From the NCBI RefSeq assembly GCF_013823385.1, contig NZ_PNMA01000008.1, forward strand, positions 54,609 to 118,608: a stretch of DNA of 64,000 nucleotides, read 5' to 3'. Both the position numbers and the translations under genes were made by a program. This DNA comes from Hyphomonas sp. (GTDB taxonomy: Bacteria > Pseudomonadota > Alphaproteobacteria > Caulobacterales > Hyphomonadaceae). Positions 25,904 through 34,842 of this stretch are shown piece after piece. The notes beneath the pieces are model-generated. The model did no database searches, was not told where the DNA came from, and saw nothing but the letters and a program-made list of their open reading frames with translations. Numbering within the stretch: the first letter of the stretch is position 1; the number at the start of each line of letters is the position of its first letter.

Positions 25904-28682
25904 CATCCCGCACGAGGTCTTCTTCGGCTTCGCGCAGGATGGCTTCCATGGCGGAGGCGCCGAAGACGGGTTCGCGGCCGACTTCGAGCATCACGGGCAC
26001 GGCGAAGGGGCTGATCTTTGCGAGCGGCTTGTGGACGATGTGGCCGTGGATGCGGGCGAGCATGCCGGAGAGGCGGCGGACGTCCAGCAGGCCGGTGGCG
26101 GCGTCGGCGCGGGTGGCCTCAAGGAGGATGTGGCCGGGTTCGTGGCTGCGCAGGACATCGAAGATGAGGTCTGTCGAGAAGGTGACCTGGCGGGAGTTTT
26201 TCTCCGACCCCGGAAGGTTGCGGTGGATGAGGCCGGAGATCTGGGCGCAATGGGCAAAGGTGCGCTTCATCAGGGCGCTTTCGTCGAGCCATTCTTCCAG
26301 ATCATCGCCCAGCATATCCGGGTGGAAGATCGCGTCCATGTCGAGGCCGCGCATGTCCTCCATGCCCCAGACGGCCATGGCGTATTCGCTGGCGACGAAG
26401 CCGGTGGGCTTTGCGCCGGCGCGCTCGAGCCGGCGGGTGACGAGCATGCCGAGGGTCTGATGGGCCAGGCGCCCCTCGAAGGGATAGGAGACGAGATAGT
26501 GCCGGTCGGCGCGCGGGAATGTTTCCACGAGCAGATGATCCGGCGGCGGAATGGCTGAGCGCAGCGCCTGGATTTCGAACCACTCACGCACGGGGTCCGG
26601 CAGGTGTTTCCATTCGTCCGGATTGTGGATCATGTGGCGGACACGGTCTGCCAGGAAGGTGCTCAGCGGAAACTTGCCGCCATTATAGGTCGGGATGGCG
26701 GGGCTCTCCGCCTCGGCGCGGACGCAGAGGGCGTCCATGCCGTCAATGCCCAGCAGGCGGAGGATTTCGCCGGCAAAGAGGAAGGTGTCGCCGGGGGTGA
26801 GGAGGCTCAGGAAGTATTCTTCCATTTCGCCGAGTTTGCGGCCGGCTCGGAGGGCGCGGCGGGTCTCTCCTCCCCCGCCTGCGGGGGAGGTGCCCGAAGG
26901 GCGGAGGGGGGAAGCGGCAGTACGCTGGGCTCCCCCCTCCGACCGCTTCGCGGCCACCTCCCCCGCAGGCGGGGGAGGAGAAGGTTGCGCTGCGCCTCGC
27001 CCCGCGAAACTTGCCAGGCGGACATTGAGCATTGGCGCCTCGACGATGGCGCCGACATTCATGCGGTGGGCCTGTTTGTCTCTTGGAGTTCGGGCGACCC
27101 AGAGGCCGTCGGCGCGGCGCACGATGCGGTGGAAGCGGTCATAGGTTTTGAGGGCGTAGCCGCCGGTGGCGACGAAATCGACGAGGCGTTCATAGGTTTC
27201 CCAGTCGAGGGACGCGTAGGGCTGGGCCTGGCGGATTTCGTCGTAAAGGGCGGGCAGATGGAAGCCTTCGCCGCAGGCGCGGCCCATGACATGCTGGGCG
27301 AGAATGTCGAGCGCGCCACTGCGCGGGCCTTCGCCGTCAATCTCCCCGGCTTCGACGGCGGCTTCAGCAGCGCGGCATTCGAGGACTTCGAAACGGTTTG
27401 TCGGTACAAGGATGGCCTTGGAGGCTTCGTCCATACGGTGGTTGGAGCGGCCGATGCGCTGGATGAGGCGGGCGGCGCCCTTGGGGGCGCCCATCTGGAT
27501 GACAAGATCGACCTCGCCCCAGTCGATGCCGAGATCGAGGGTGGAAGTGCAGACCACCGCCTTGAGTTGGCCCGCAGCCATGGCGGCTTCGACGCGCTCG
27601 CGCTGGTCGCGGGCAAGCGAGCCGTGATGGAGCGCGATGGGGAGGCCGTCCTCGTTCGCTGCCCAGAGCTCCTGGAAAAGCAGCTCGGCCTGGCTGCGCG
27701 TGTTGACGAAGACGAGCGTCATCGTGGCGTCGCGGATGGCTTCGTAGACTTCGCCGACGGCGAAGCGGCCGGAATGGCCCGACCATGGGATGCGCTCGCG
27801 GGAGACGAGGATGGAGATGTCGGGGGAGAGGGCGGTGGGGGTTTGTATTATTCGTACACGGCTTTCTTCTCCTCCCCCGTTTACGGGGGAGGTGCCCGAA
27901 GGGCGGAGGGGGGAAGCGGCAGTATGCGGGGCTCCCCCCTCCGTCGCCTTTGGCGCCACCTCCCCCGTGAACGGGGGAGGAGAAGAGGGTTGTTCTGCGG
28001 GGCGGCGGACGTTGAGCCAGCCCGCAAGCTGCTCTGGATCGCGCACGGTGGCGGAGAGGCCGAGGAAGCGGCAGGTGGGGGACCAGGTTGCCAGCGTGGC
28101 GAGGCCGAGGGCGAGGAGGTCGCCGCGTTTCGACGGGGCGATGGCGTGGATCTCGTCGATGATCACGCATTTGAGGTCGGCGAAGAAGCTGGCGGCGTGA
28201 TCGGAGGCGATCAGGAGGGCGAGCTGTTCAGGGGTTGTCAGGAGGATGTCGGGCGGGGTCTTGCGCTGGCGCTGGCGGACATGGGGGGGCGTGTCGCCGG
28301 TGCGGGTTTCGATACGGATGGGCAGGGCCATCTCGGACACCGGCGTCATGAGATTGCGCTGAACGTCGGCGGCGAGCGCCTTGAGGGGGGAGATGTAGAG
28401 GGTGTGCAAAGCCGGACGCGGGGCTCCCCCCTCCGTCGCCTTCGGCGCCACCTCCCCCGCAGGCGGGGGAGGAGAAGAAGGGTTGCTGAGTTCGATCAAG
28501 GTGCCGAGGAAGCCGGCGAGGGTTTTGCCGCCGCCGGTGGGGGCGATGAGGAGGGCGCTGGCGCCGGACAGCGACGCCTCTGCCAGGGCAAGCTGATGCG
28601 GGCGGGGCGACCAGCCGCGCGCGGCAAACCACGCCTCGAAGGCGGGCGGCAGGCGGAAGGAAGGCGGGGCAGTGTCGGCCAT
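25893..28682 (-). CDS. Ligase-associated DEXH-box DNA helicase (Lhr-like), with three repeat-derived inserts
   Basis: A 929-residue superfamily 2 helicase. Walker A APTGGGKT (47-54), motif Ia YISPLKALAAD, DEXH box IIDEIHAI, SAT motif LGLSATVRDP and motif VI QRIGRSNHR, followed by the Lhr-type C-terminal domains. This helicase acts in DNA-damage response with PdeM and an ATP-dependent ligase. It is about 100 residues longer than I expect for the family, and the excess is three low-complexity inserts at residues ~68-88, ~232-272 and ~567-606, each reading PPP..GEVA.K.[TS]EGGA and each encoded by a copy of a palindromic repeat. All keep the frame and leave motifs intact, so the enzyme is probably functional. 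Start 28682 gives MADTAPPSF. Confidence 0.9.
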   Translation of the reverse strand: MADTAPPSFRLPPAFEAWFAARGWSPRPHQLALAEASLSGASALLIAPTGGGKTLAGFLGTLIELSNPSSPPPPAGEVAPKATEGGAPRPALHTLYISPLKALAADVQRNLMTPVSEMALPIRIETRTGDTPPHVRQRQRKTPPDILLTTPEQLALLIASDHAASFFADLKCVIIDEIHAIAPSKRGDLLALGLATLATWSPTCRFLGLSATVRDPEQLAGWLNVRRPAEQPSSPPPFTGEVAPKATEGGAPHTAASPLRPSGTSPVNGGGEESRVRIIQTPTALSPDISILVSRERIPWSGHSGRFAVGEVYEAIRDATMTLVFVNTRSQAELLFQELWAANEDGLPIALHHGSLARDQRERVEAAMAAGQLKAVVCTSTLDLGIDWGEVDLVIQMGAPKGAARLIQRIGRSNHRMDEASKAILVPTNRFEVLECRAAEAAVEAGEIDGEGPRSGALDILAQHVMGRACGEGFHLPALYDEIRQAQPYASLDWETYERLVDFVATGGYALKTYDRFHRIVRRADGLWVARTPRDKQAHRMNVGAIVEAPMLNVRLASFAGRGAAQPSPPPPAGEVAAKRSEGGAQRTAASPLRPSGTSPAGGGGETRRALRAGRKLGEMEEYFLSLLTPGDTFLFAGEILRLLGIDGMDALCVRAEAESPAIPTYNGGKFPLSTFLADRVRHMIHNPDEWKHLPDPVREWFEIQALRSAIPPPDHLLVETFPRADRHYLVSYPFEGRLAHQTLGMLVTRRLERAGAKPTGFVASEYAMAVWGMEDMRGLDMDAIFHPDMLGDDLEEWLDESALMKRTFAHCAQISGLIHRNLPGSEKNSRQVTFSTDLIFDVLRSHEPGHILLEATRADAATGLLDVRRLSGMLARIHGHIVHKPLAKISPFAVPVMLEVGREPVFGASAMEAILREAEEDLVRDAMG
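26866..26983 (-). repeat. Palindromic repeat in helicase gene, copy C (full)
   Basis: A ~118-bp inverted repeat: outer arms CTCCTCCCCCGCCTGCGGGG (from 26867) and, at 26957-26981, the inverse ending CGGGGGAGGAG. Encodes residues ~567-606 of the helicase, in frame. The element also carries the internal GGGCGGAGGGGGG / TCCCCCCTCC pairing. Confidence 0.85.
27868..27988 (-). repeat. Palindromic repeat in helicase gene, copy B (full)
   Basis: The same ~120-bp element as copy C with arms CTCCCCCGTTTACGGGGGAG and CTCCCCCGTGAACGGGGGAG. The TTTACG/GTGAAC change in both arms shows the copy diverged as a unit. Encodes helicase residues ~232-272 in the same frame and orientation. Confidence 0.85.
28421..28481 (-). 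repeat. Palindromic repeat in helicase gene, copy A (half)
   Basis: About 60 bp matching one half of copies B and C (GGGCTCCCCCCTCCGTCGCC then CTCCCCCGCAGGCGGGGGAG). Encodes helicase residues ~68-88 between motifs I and Ia, in the same frame as the other two. Confidence 0.8.
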
Positions 28683-28783
28683 GGCGAAGATTAAACTAGG
28701 GCAAGGCGCGGCGTCTGGCTCTTTCATTTTGCGGCGGAAAGGAAGAAGTTGCATTCGCCCTGCAAAATCGATGGAGCCTGCCG

Positions 28784-29467
28784 ATGCGTCCCCGCCTCTT
28801 TCTGACCGGACTTTGCGTTATCGGCCTCGCCCTGCCCGCCGGTGCCGACGCGCTGCTGGAAAAGGCACGCAAGGTGCCCAGGGAGGGCCCGGCCTATCTT
28901 TTCGACATGTCATTTGATGACGGCAAGCAGCGCTTGAGTTTCAAGGTCGATCAGGCGCGGCCCGAAGACGAACGGGTGGTGGCGATTACGCCGGACATTG
29001 CAAGCCTTGAGGGCGAGGCCGCCAAGCGCGCCGAGCGGCTGAAAAGCGAAACCAAGGGCGACATCTGGTGCAACAGATTTACCGAAGCCATTCCGCCGGG
29101 CGCCACGCGGATTTCGGAAAATGCCAGCACGGCGACCTACAGCTTCACCCCCCTGCCCGGCGAGGACAAGAATATGCGCGCCATGGTGAAACACCTGACG
29201 GGCACCGCCGTGCTCGACAAGGCGACGGGCAATGTGCTGGCCTATGAACTGGCTGCGCCCAAGGCGTTCAAACCGGCGATGGCGGCCAAGATCGACACGT
29301 TCAGCATGAAGGTGGCGTGCAAGGCCGCGCCGGACGGGCGCAGCCATGTGGACACGTTCACGCTGCTGGTGGCGGGCAATGCGATGATGCAGGACTTCCG
29401 CCAGAGCGAAACGCGCAAGGTGTCAAACCTGAAGGCAGCGCCTCAATCCGGCTACGGAGCGCCCTGA
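28784..29467 (+). CDS. Hypothetical secreted/periplasmic protein
   Basis: A 227-residue protein with a cleavable signal peptide (MRPRLFLTGLCVIGLALPAGADA). The mature part is mixed alpha/beta, with a paired-cysteine pattern (DIWCNRF and KVACKAAP) that could form a disulfide. No family recognised with confidence. Divergent from the helicase, 101 bases apart. Followed by a hairpin (CGCCGGCC/GGCCGGCG, 29486-29515) without a U-tract. Confidence 0.65.
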   Translation: MRPRLFLTGLCVIGLALPAGADALLEKARKVPREGPAYLFDMSFDDGKQRLSFKVDQARPEDERVVAITPDIASLEGEAAKRAERLKSETKGDIWCNRFTEAIPPGATRISENASTATYSFTPLPGEDKNMRAMVKHLTGTAVLDKATGNVLAYELAAPKAFKPAMAAKIDTFSMKVACKAAPDGRSHVDTFTLLVAGNAMMQDFRQSETRKVSNLKAAPQSGYGAP

Positions 29468-29525
29468 GCGAAGACGAGGAATATACGCCGGCCACTGCCT
29501 CGGCAGCGGCCGGCGGAAGGACGCG

Positions 29526-31028
29526 TCAGCGCGGGCGGCGGGTGGCGGCGGCGGCGTTTTCGGCTTCGGCGGCGCGGCGCAGGTCTTCGGCGGCAAGGCC
29601 CCGGTCTGCATCGGCGGCCTGGAGGGCGCGGGTGACATCCAGAACAAACCGTTCAATGTCGAACCGGGCGCCGCCGATCGTGTCATAGCCCTGGCGGACG
29701 ACCACGGTGCGCAGCGCCGGAAGGATGACGATATACTGGCCGCGATTGCCGGCGGCGTAGAAGGTGCCTTCGGGCACGCCGGGGACATTGTTCATCAGCC
29801 AGAACTGGGCGCCATAGCCGCCCCTGGAGGCGGCGTCTGCCGGCTGGGCCGGGGCGGGTGTACGGACGAACTCAACCCAGCCTTCCGGCAGCAGGCGTTC
29901 ACCCGCCCACATGCCATCCTGCAGGTAAAGCTGGCCGATGCGGGCCAGATCGCGGCCCGTGGCCCAGACCTGGCTGGAGGAGATGAAATCGCCGTTCCAG
30001 TCGATCTCCATCGTGGTGCGCACGGCGCCGATCTTGTGCAGGACGGCCTCATACGGGAATCGGTGGAAGCGGGTATCATCCGCCATCGCTTCGCGCAGGG
30101 CGCGCATGGCGATGACGGTGTCATTGTTGGCATATTTGAAGCGGGAGCCGGGCTCGACTTCAAGGATGCTGGTGGCGGCCTGGTCAACCACGCGGCCGCC
30201 GCCGAAATAGAGGCGATCCGTGCGCGAACCGTTTTCGCCGCTGTCGAGGCCGCTGGCCATGTGCAGCAGGTTTCGGATGGTGATCTCGCGGCGTGGGTCT
30301 GCGCCCTTGTTCCAGGCGGCGATGACAGCGGGATAGTCGATGTCGATCAGGCCCTGGCGGCGGGCGGCGCCGATAATTGTGGCGGTCAGGGATTTGCCGA
30401 CCGACCAGGTGCGCTGGGGCGTTTCATGCTCCACGCCGCGGGCATAGCGCTCGGCCACGACCTGGCCATCGCGCACGACGATGACCGAGCTGGTGCGGGT
30501 GCCGGCGCCATAGGTCATTTCATCGAAAGCGGCGGTGACGGGCATTTCGAGGCGCTCGGCCTCTTCCAGGCGCAGCTCGACTTTCACATTCGAGCCGATG
30601 GCGCTGCCCCGGTCCTGGGTGGTGTATTCGGGCCAGGCGGCAAAGCGGGGCAGGAAATCGAGGGCCTTCTCCGTGGCGCCGACGGGCAGCTGGGTGCAGC
30701 CAAAGCCGGGGCGGTAGGCGGCCAGGCGGGGCGGCATCAGCGGGGAATAGTCGACCGAAACGGTCTTGCGGGACTGGTCGATCCGCGCCGGAGGCAGCTG
30801 GTCGAAATAGCGGGCATAGTCGGGATAGATGCCGGAGAGCTCGTTCTGGTCGAGTTCCTGCTGGGTCTGGCCCGCGACGAAGAGGCCCGAACAGGTGAAG
30901 GTGGCCTTCCAGCCGGCGGCCAGGGCGCGCTGCGTGTCCTCGGTGGTGCCGCCTTCCTGGGCCATGGCCGGAAGGGCAAGCGGGATCGACAGGGCCAGCG
31001 CCGCAAGGGCTGCGCGGAATGTGGGCAT
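29526..31028 (-). CDS. Serine hydrolase, class C beta-lactamase/esterase family, exported
   Basis: A 500-residue protein with a signal peptide (LALSIPLALPAMAQ). The beta-lactamase-fold motifs are present: SxxK as SVGK (Ser209, Lys212) and YxN as YAN (299-301). A preceding domain of about 130 residues is not recognised. Members cleave esters or D-amino peptides rather than beta-lactams in most cases; I infer a periplasmic esterase or peptidase. It lies between convergent and divergent neighbours and seems monocistronic. Confidence 0.85.
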   Translation of the reverse strand: MPTFRAALAALALSIPLALPAMAQEGGTTEDTQRALAAGWKATFTCSGLFVAGQTQQELDQNELSGIYPDYARYFDQLPPARIDQSRKTVSVDYSPLMPPRLAAYRPGFGCTQLPVGATEKALDFLPRFAAWPEYTTQDRGSAIGSNVKVELRLEEAERLEMPVTAAFDEMTYGAGTRTSSVIVVRDGQVVAERYARGVEHETPQRTWSVGKSLTATIIGAARRQGLIDIDYPAVIAAWNKGADPRREITIRNLLHMASGLDSGENGSRTDRLYFGGGRVVDQAATSILEVEPGSRFKYANNDTVIAMRALREAMADDTRFHRFPYEAVLHKIGAVRTTMEIDWNGDFISSSQVWATGRDLARIGQLYLQDGMWAGERLLPEGWVEFVRTPAPAQPADAASRGGYGAQFWLMNNVPGVPEGTFYAAGNRGQYIVILPALRTVVVRQGYDTIGGARFDIERFVLDVTRALQAADADRGLAAEDLRRAAEAENAAAATRRPR

Positions 31029-31184
31029 GGGCGAGTCTCCTAGGCTGGGCCCAAGTGTAGGCAGGCGGGCGTTTCGGGCAAGCCCGGCGCGACAGTTTCC
31101 GGCCGGTTATCACCGCCTGTTGACCGGGGCCACCCGCCCGGCGTTTATGAGCCGACGCGATGCTTTCAGAAGGGGACCATCGGA

Positions 31185-32387
31185 ATGCGACGCACCCATT
31201 ACGCCCTTGCGGGCGCCTGCCTGCTGCTGGGCCTGACACTGGCGGGCTGTGATCAGGTGAGACTGCCGGGGCTGAACCCGGTTTCGCCAGGTCCCGCCGA
31301 CAAGGCCGGCGAGGCCACCGGCGGCTATACCGAAACGGACCTGCAGCCGACACCCGAAGAGATAGAGGCAGAGCTGGCCGAAGCGGCGCGCAAGGCCGAA
31401 GAAGACGCGGCGGCCGCAGAGATGCCGGCGGCGGGCGCCAGCAGCGAGCCCGGCGAGGACGCGGCCCCTGCCCCGGATATGCCGTCAGAGGATGAAGCGC
31501 GCCTGGCGCCGGAAGCGGTGCGGGCGGCCTCCCTGGGCCTCGTCAATGCCAGCCGCTGCGCCCTGCCACAGGGGGCAGCGCCGACGCCGACCGTGGCGAT
31601 GGCCGCCGGGGCGACCGAGCTGGAAGAACCGGTGGCGGGCACCGAAGCGGTGAACGCGCTGGCCGCGACGCTGGGCGCCTTTCCCGGCATCGTGAAGATC
31701 GAGCCGCGCCGGGCCGAGCCGACGGGCGCGGTAGCCACCGGCCATTGCGGAGCGGTACGCGTGGCGCGCAACTGGTTCGTGACAGCGGCCCATTGCATTG
31801 ATGAACCGTTCGACGAGATCCGGGTGATCGGCGAGGCCGCCAATCTGCGCAGCCCTGAGGCCAAGCGCGTCTCGGCCGAATATGCGGTGTGCCATGCCGG
31901 CTATCAGGGAACGGACAATGGCTATGCCAATGACATTGCGCTGGTGCGCCTCAGCGAGGAACAGGTGGCGAGCCTGGGCAATGTGCCGGTGGCGCGGTTT
32001 GGCGCGACGCGCCGGCCATTGGCCCCTGCGAACTATCCGGCGGCCGAGATGGCCGGCTGGGGCCTCACCCGGTTTGACGGGCAGCTGTCCAACGACCTTC
32101 TGACCACGCGCCTGAAGATCACCCATGCCGGCCCGGCGGCGATCACGGTGGCGAGCGACAATGGCGCGGGCCCCTGCATCGGTGACAGCGGCGGGCCGCT
32201 CTATGTGACCGAGGCCGATGGCAGCAAGACGGTGGTGGGGATACTCTCCGTTGTCGAACAGAACCGCACGACCGGGCATTTCTGCGAGGGGGAGTATAAC
32301 GGGCGCTATACCAACCTGCAGGGCTATGCCGACTGGATCGCCTCGGTGATGGCGCTGTGTGACGCCGATGCGGGCGCCTGCCGCTGA
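31185..32387 (+). CDS. Trypsin-like serine protease, lipoprotein
   Basis: A 400-residue S1-family protease. The lipoprotein signal ends LTLAGC (Cys at ~22). An acidic, Ala/Glu/Pro-rich linker (~residues 35-110) separates it from the catalytic domain. The triad is visible as TAAHC (His), NDIALVRL (Asp) and GDSGGP (Ser). Four or more cysteines flank the active site as in trypsins. It is likely an envelope-anchored endopeptidase; no PDZ domain is present, unlike DegP. Start ATG at 31185 follows GGGGACCATCGGA. Confidence 0.9.
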   Translation: MRRTHYALAGACLLLGLTLAGCDQVRLPGLNPVSPGPADKAGEATGGYTETDLQPTPEEIEAELAEAARKAEEDAAAAEMPAAGASSEPGEDAAPAPDMPSEDEARLAPEAVRAASLGLVNASRCALPQGAAPTPTVAMAAGATELEEPVAGTEAVNALAATLGAFPGIVKIEPRRAEPTGAVATGHCGAVRVARNWFVTAAHCIDEPFDEIRVIGEAANLRSPEAKRVSAEYAVCHAGYQGTDNGYANDIALVRLSEEQVASLGNVPVARFGATRRPLAPANYPAAEMAGWGLTRFDGQLSNDLLTTRLKITHAGPAAITVASDNGAGPCIGDSGGPLYVTEADGSKTVVGILSVVEQNRTTGHFCEGEYNGRYTNLQGYADWIASVMALCDADAGACR

Positions 32388-32448
32388 TCCGGGGATGGAC
32401 GGGGGCTGGGCGGGCCTATACTTGGAAGAGAGCGAAAAGGGCCGCCCC

Positions 32449-33210
32449 ATGCATAGCCGGATATTACCTCTCCTGGTCCTGATCGTGGGCATCCTGCAGC
32501 CGCTGGCAGGCGCGCTGGCGCCGGTGTTCGGCATCGGCATTCCTGTGGGCGAGGCCAACCGCGCGGGGCTGGCGCCGGAGCAGCCGATGCCGCCCTTCTT
32601 CTCCATCTGGAGCGTGATCTTTGCCGTCTATATCGCCTTCGGCCTTGCCGGGCTGCGCAAGCCGGAAAGCTGGCCGCGGGCGACCGGGCTGCCGATGCTG
32701 CTGGCAGGCGTGGGCAACATCCTGTGGATGCTGAGCGCGCAGCTGTTCAACATCCAGCTTCTGAACTTCATTCTTCTGGGGCCGATCTTCCTCTTCTCCT
32801 GGCTGGCCGCGCGCAGCGCGCATGAGCTGCGCGGGGGGAGCCGCTCTGCCAGCTATTATCTCGGGGCGACGGCCAGCGGGCTGCTGGCCGGGTGGATTTC
32901 GGCGGCGACGGCGGTGTCGATCCCGCTGACCGTGCGCAGCCTGACGGGGCTGGGCGATTCGGATTTTCCCTGGCCGATGTTCTGGACGACGCTGGGCAGC
33001 GCGGGCGTGTTTGCCTGGCTGTTTGCCAGCCGCATCAGCGCCAGCCTCTGGTATTTCGCGGCGCTCGGCTGGGGCATCCTGGGCATCGCCTTCCACAACT
33101 GGCTGGAAACGGGAATGCACCTCATCGGCCATATCGCCTTTGGCTGCCTCATTCTGCTGCTGCTGGTGAGGCTGACGCGCGGCGCAAAGCCGGTTAGACC
33201 GGCGCCATGA
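32449..33210 (+). CDS. TspO/MBR-like multi-pass membrane protein
   Basis: A 253-residue integral membrane protein with about seven helices. The segment FFSIWSVIFAVYIAFGLAG and repeated Trp/Phe-rich helices resemble tryptophan-rich TspO/MBR relatives, though the protein is longer than classic TspO (~160). Function, if TspO-like, would be tetrapyrrole or lipid binding; uncertain. Start at 32449 follows AAAGGG. Its stop overlaps the start of mscS-type gene (ATGA), so translation is coupled. Confidence 0.6.
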   Translation: MHSRILPLLVLIVGILQPLAGALAPVFGIGIPVGEANRAGLAPEQPMPPFFSIWSVIFAVYIAFGLAGLRKPESWPRATGLPMLLAGVGNILWMLSAQLFNIQLLNFILLGPIFLFSWLAARSAHELRGGSRSASYYLGATASGLLAGWISAATAVSIPLTVRSLTGLGDSDFPWPMFWTTLGSAGVFAWLFASRISASLWYFAALGWGILGIAFHNWLETGMHLIGHIAFGCLILLLLVRLTRGAKPVRPAP

Positions 33211-34382
33211 CGATACCTGCCGACGCGACGCGCCTGCTGGCGCAACTGAACATCGACACATCCACCTGGCCTGCCTGGCTGGCCGCTTCCTGGCCGCATA
33301 TGGTCAAATGGAGCCTGGTGCTGGGCTCCGTGGTGCTGATCTGGCTGCTGGCGACGGCGGTAAAGCATATCGTGCGGTTTACCGGCCAGCGGCTGACACC
33401 CAAGGACAAGGAGTTTGAAGGCTCGGCCTGGGACCTGATGGCCTCGGTGGCGCGGGTGTTTGCGCTGATCCTCTTCTCCCCCCTGCCGCTGGGCCTGGCC
33501 GGCTATGACTGGCGCGCGCTGGTGGAAGCCCGGGGGCCAGGCGCGATGGCGGCGGTGGCCATCCTGTTCTTTGCGCTGATGGGCGCCAACATGATCGCCC
33601 GCTCGCTGCGCAAGTTCGGCGAAAAGGCCCATGCCCATGCCGGGGCCGATGACACGCTGATCGCGTTTTCCGCCTCGCTGATCAAATATGTGATCTTTGC
33701 CGTCGCCATCGTGATGGCGCTGATCCAGCTGGGCTTTCCGGCCGCGTCGCTGGCCGCCGTACTGGGCGCGGCGGGCCTGGCGATTGGCCTGGCGCTGCAG
33801 GACACGCTCAAATCGGTGGCCGCCGGGGTGATGCTGGCGGTGTTCCGGCCGTTCCGGATCGGCGATTTCGTGACGCTGGCGGGCCTTGACGGAGAAGTGA
33901 CCAACATCACCCCCTTCACCACCTCGCTGAAGCAGATCGACAACAAGATCGTCTCCATCACCAATGACAAGGTGTGGGGCTCGCCGCTGATCAACCACAC
34001 GCTCCAACCCTTCCGCCGGGTCGATCTGATCTTCAGCATTTCCTATGAGGACGACATCGACAAGGCGCTGCAGATCCTGCGCAACACGGCGGAGAACCAT
34101 CCGCAGGTGATCGGCTATATGCCGATCTGGGCGGGCGTGCGGTCTCTGGATGACTGGGCGGTGTCGCTGACCCTGCGGGCCTGGGTGGCGACGCCCAATA
34201 ATTTCCAGGTGCGCGCCGACCTGATGAAAAATGTCAAACAGGCGCTCGACCGGGCGGGCATCACCATCCCCTTCCCGACCGCGACCCAGTATCAGGTGGA
34301 AGTGCCCGCGCGCGATAAGCGCCAGGCCGAAGAGGGCGAAACCGCCCTTTCCCCGCCGGCGGGACGCGATACCAGTGGCTGA
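33207..34382 (+). CDS. Mechanosensitive ion channel, MscS family
   Basis: A 391-residue MscS-type channel. Several N-terminal helices precede the pore-lining helix AASLAAVLGAAGLAIGLALQ, rich in Gly/Ala as in MscS TM3. The beta domain follows (IGDFVTLAGLDGEVTNI) and the C-terminal alpha/beta domain with VDLIFSISYEDDIDKAL. It releases solutes upon hypo-osmotic shock. Second gene of a coupled trio: ATGA overlap with the TspO-like gene before and an 8-base overlap with the next gene. Confidence 0.92.
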   Translation: MTIPADATRLLAQLNIDTSTWPAWLAASWPHMVKWSLVLGSVVLIWLLATAVKHIVRFTGQRLTPKDKEFEGSAWDLMASVARVFALILFSPLPLGLAGYDWRALVEARGPGAMAAVAILFFALMGANMIARSLRKFGEKAHAHAGADDTLIAFSASLIKYVIFAVAIVMALIQLGFPAASLAAVLGAAGLAIGLALQDTLKSVAAGVMLAVFRPFRIGDFVTLAGLDGEVTNITPFTTSLKQIDNKIVSITNDKVWGSPLINHTLQPFRRVDLIFSISYEDDIDKALQILRNTAENHPQVIGYMPIWAGVRSLDDWAVSLTLRAWVATPNNFQVRADLMKNVKQALDRAGITIPFPTATQYQVEVPARDKRQAEEGETALSPPAGRDTSG

Positions 34383-34758
34383 CGAGAGCCCGCCCCCAGC
34401 CCCCGAGGCGGGCCCCGAGGCAGCCCCGGCCGCGGCGCCACCGCCCCCGGCGCAGACACCTGTTCCGCCGCCCCCGAAGCGGCCGCTGCTGAAGCGCCTG
34501 TTCGGCATCAGTATCTTGGGCGGGCTGAAGCTGCTGGGGCTGTGCATCCTTACCGGCTTTTTCGTGATGGCGGCGAATTTCGACCCCGGCAATCCGGACT
34601 TCAACCTGGCCGAAGCCCTCCGCGCCATCCTGCGGCAATCCTTTGCGGCGCTGGGCTGGGCGATCGGGAATTTCTGGCAGCCGGCCCTGGCGGGCGCGCT
34701 GGTTGTGCTGCCGGTCTGGGTGCTCTGGCGGGTGGTCAGCCTGCCCTGGAGGAAATGA
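34375..34758 (+). CDS. Small proline-rich membrane protein
   Basis: A 127-residue protein starting with GTG at 34375, inside the end of the MscS gene. Residues 1-40 are Pro/Ala/Glu-rich, followed by two membrane helices (GLKLLGLCILTGFFVMAA and QPALAGALVVLPVWVLWRV). No family recognised. The start is inferred: upstream codons in this frame overlap the channel gene and read as Arg/Pro-rich shadow sequence. Probably co-expressed with the channel. Confidence 0.55.
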   Translation: MADESPPPAPEAGPEAAPAAAPPPPAQTPVPPPPKRPLLKRLFGISILGGLKLLGLCILTGFFVMAANFDPGNPDFNLAEALRAILRQSFAALGWAIGNFWQPALAGALVVLPVWVLWRVVSLPWRK

Positions 34759-34842
34759 GGCGGCAGCTTCCGCGACGTCCCCGCTGGCGGCCGCATCGGG
34801 GCGCCTGTACGCTCGTTAAAGACACCTGAGGGAGGACCAGAA

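Noticed and set aside
26604..28694. A 696-residue open frame on the plus strand opposite the helicase
   Set aside because: It is the antisense shadow of a well-supported helicase gene in very GC-rich DNA; its translation has no recognisable domain.
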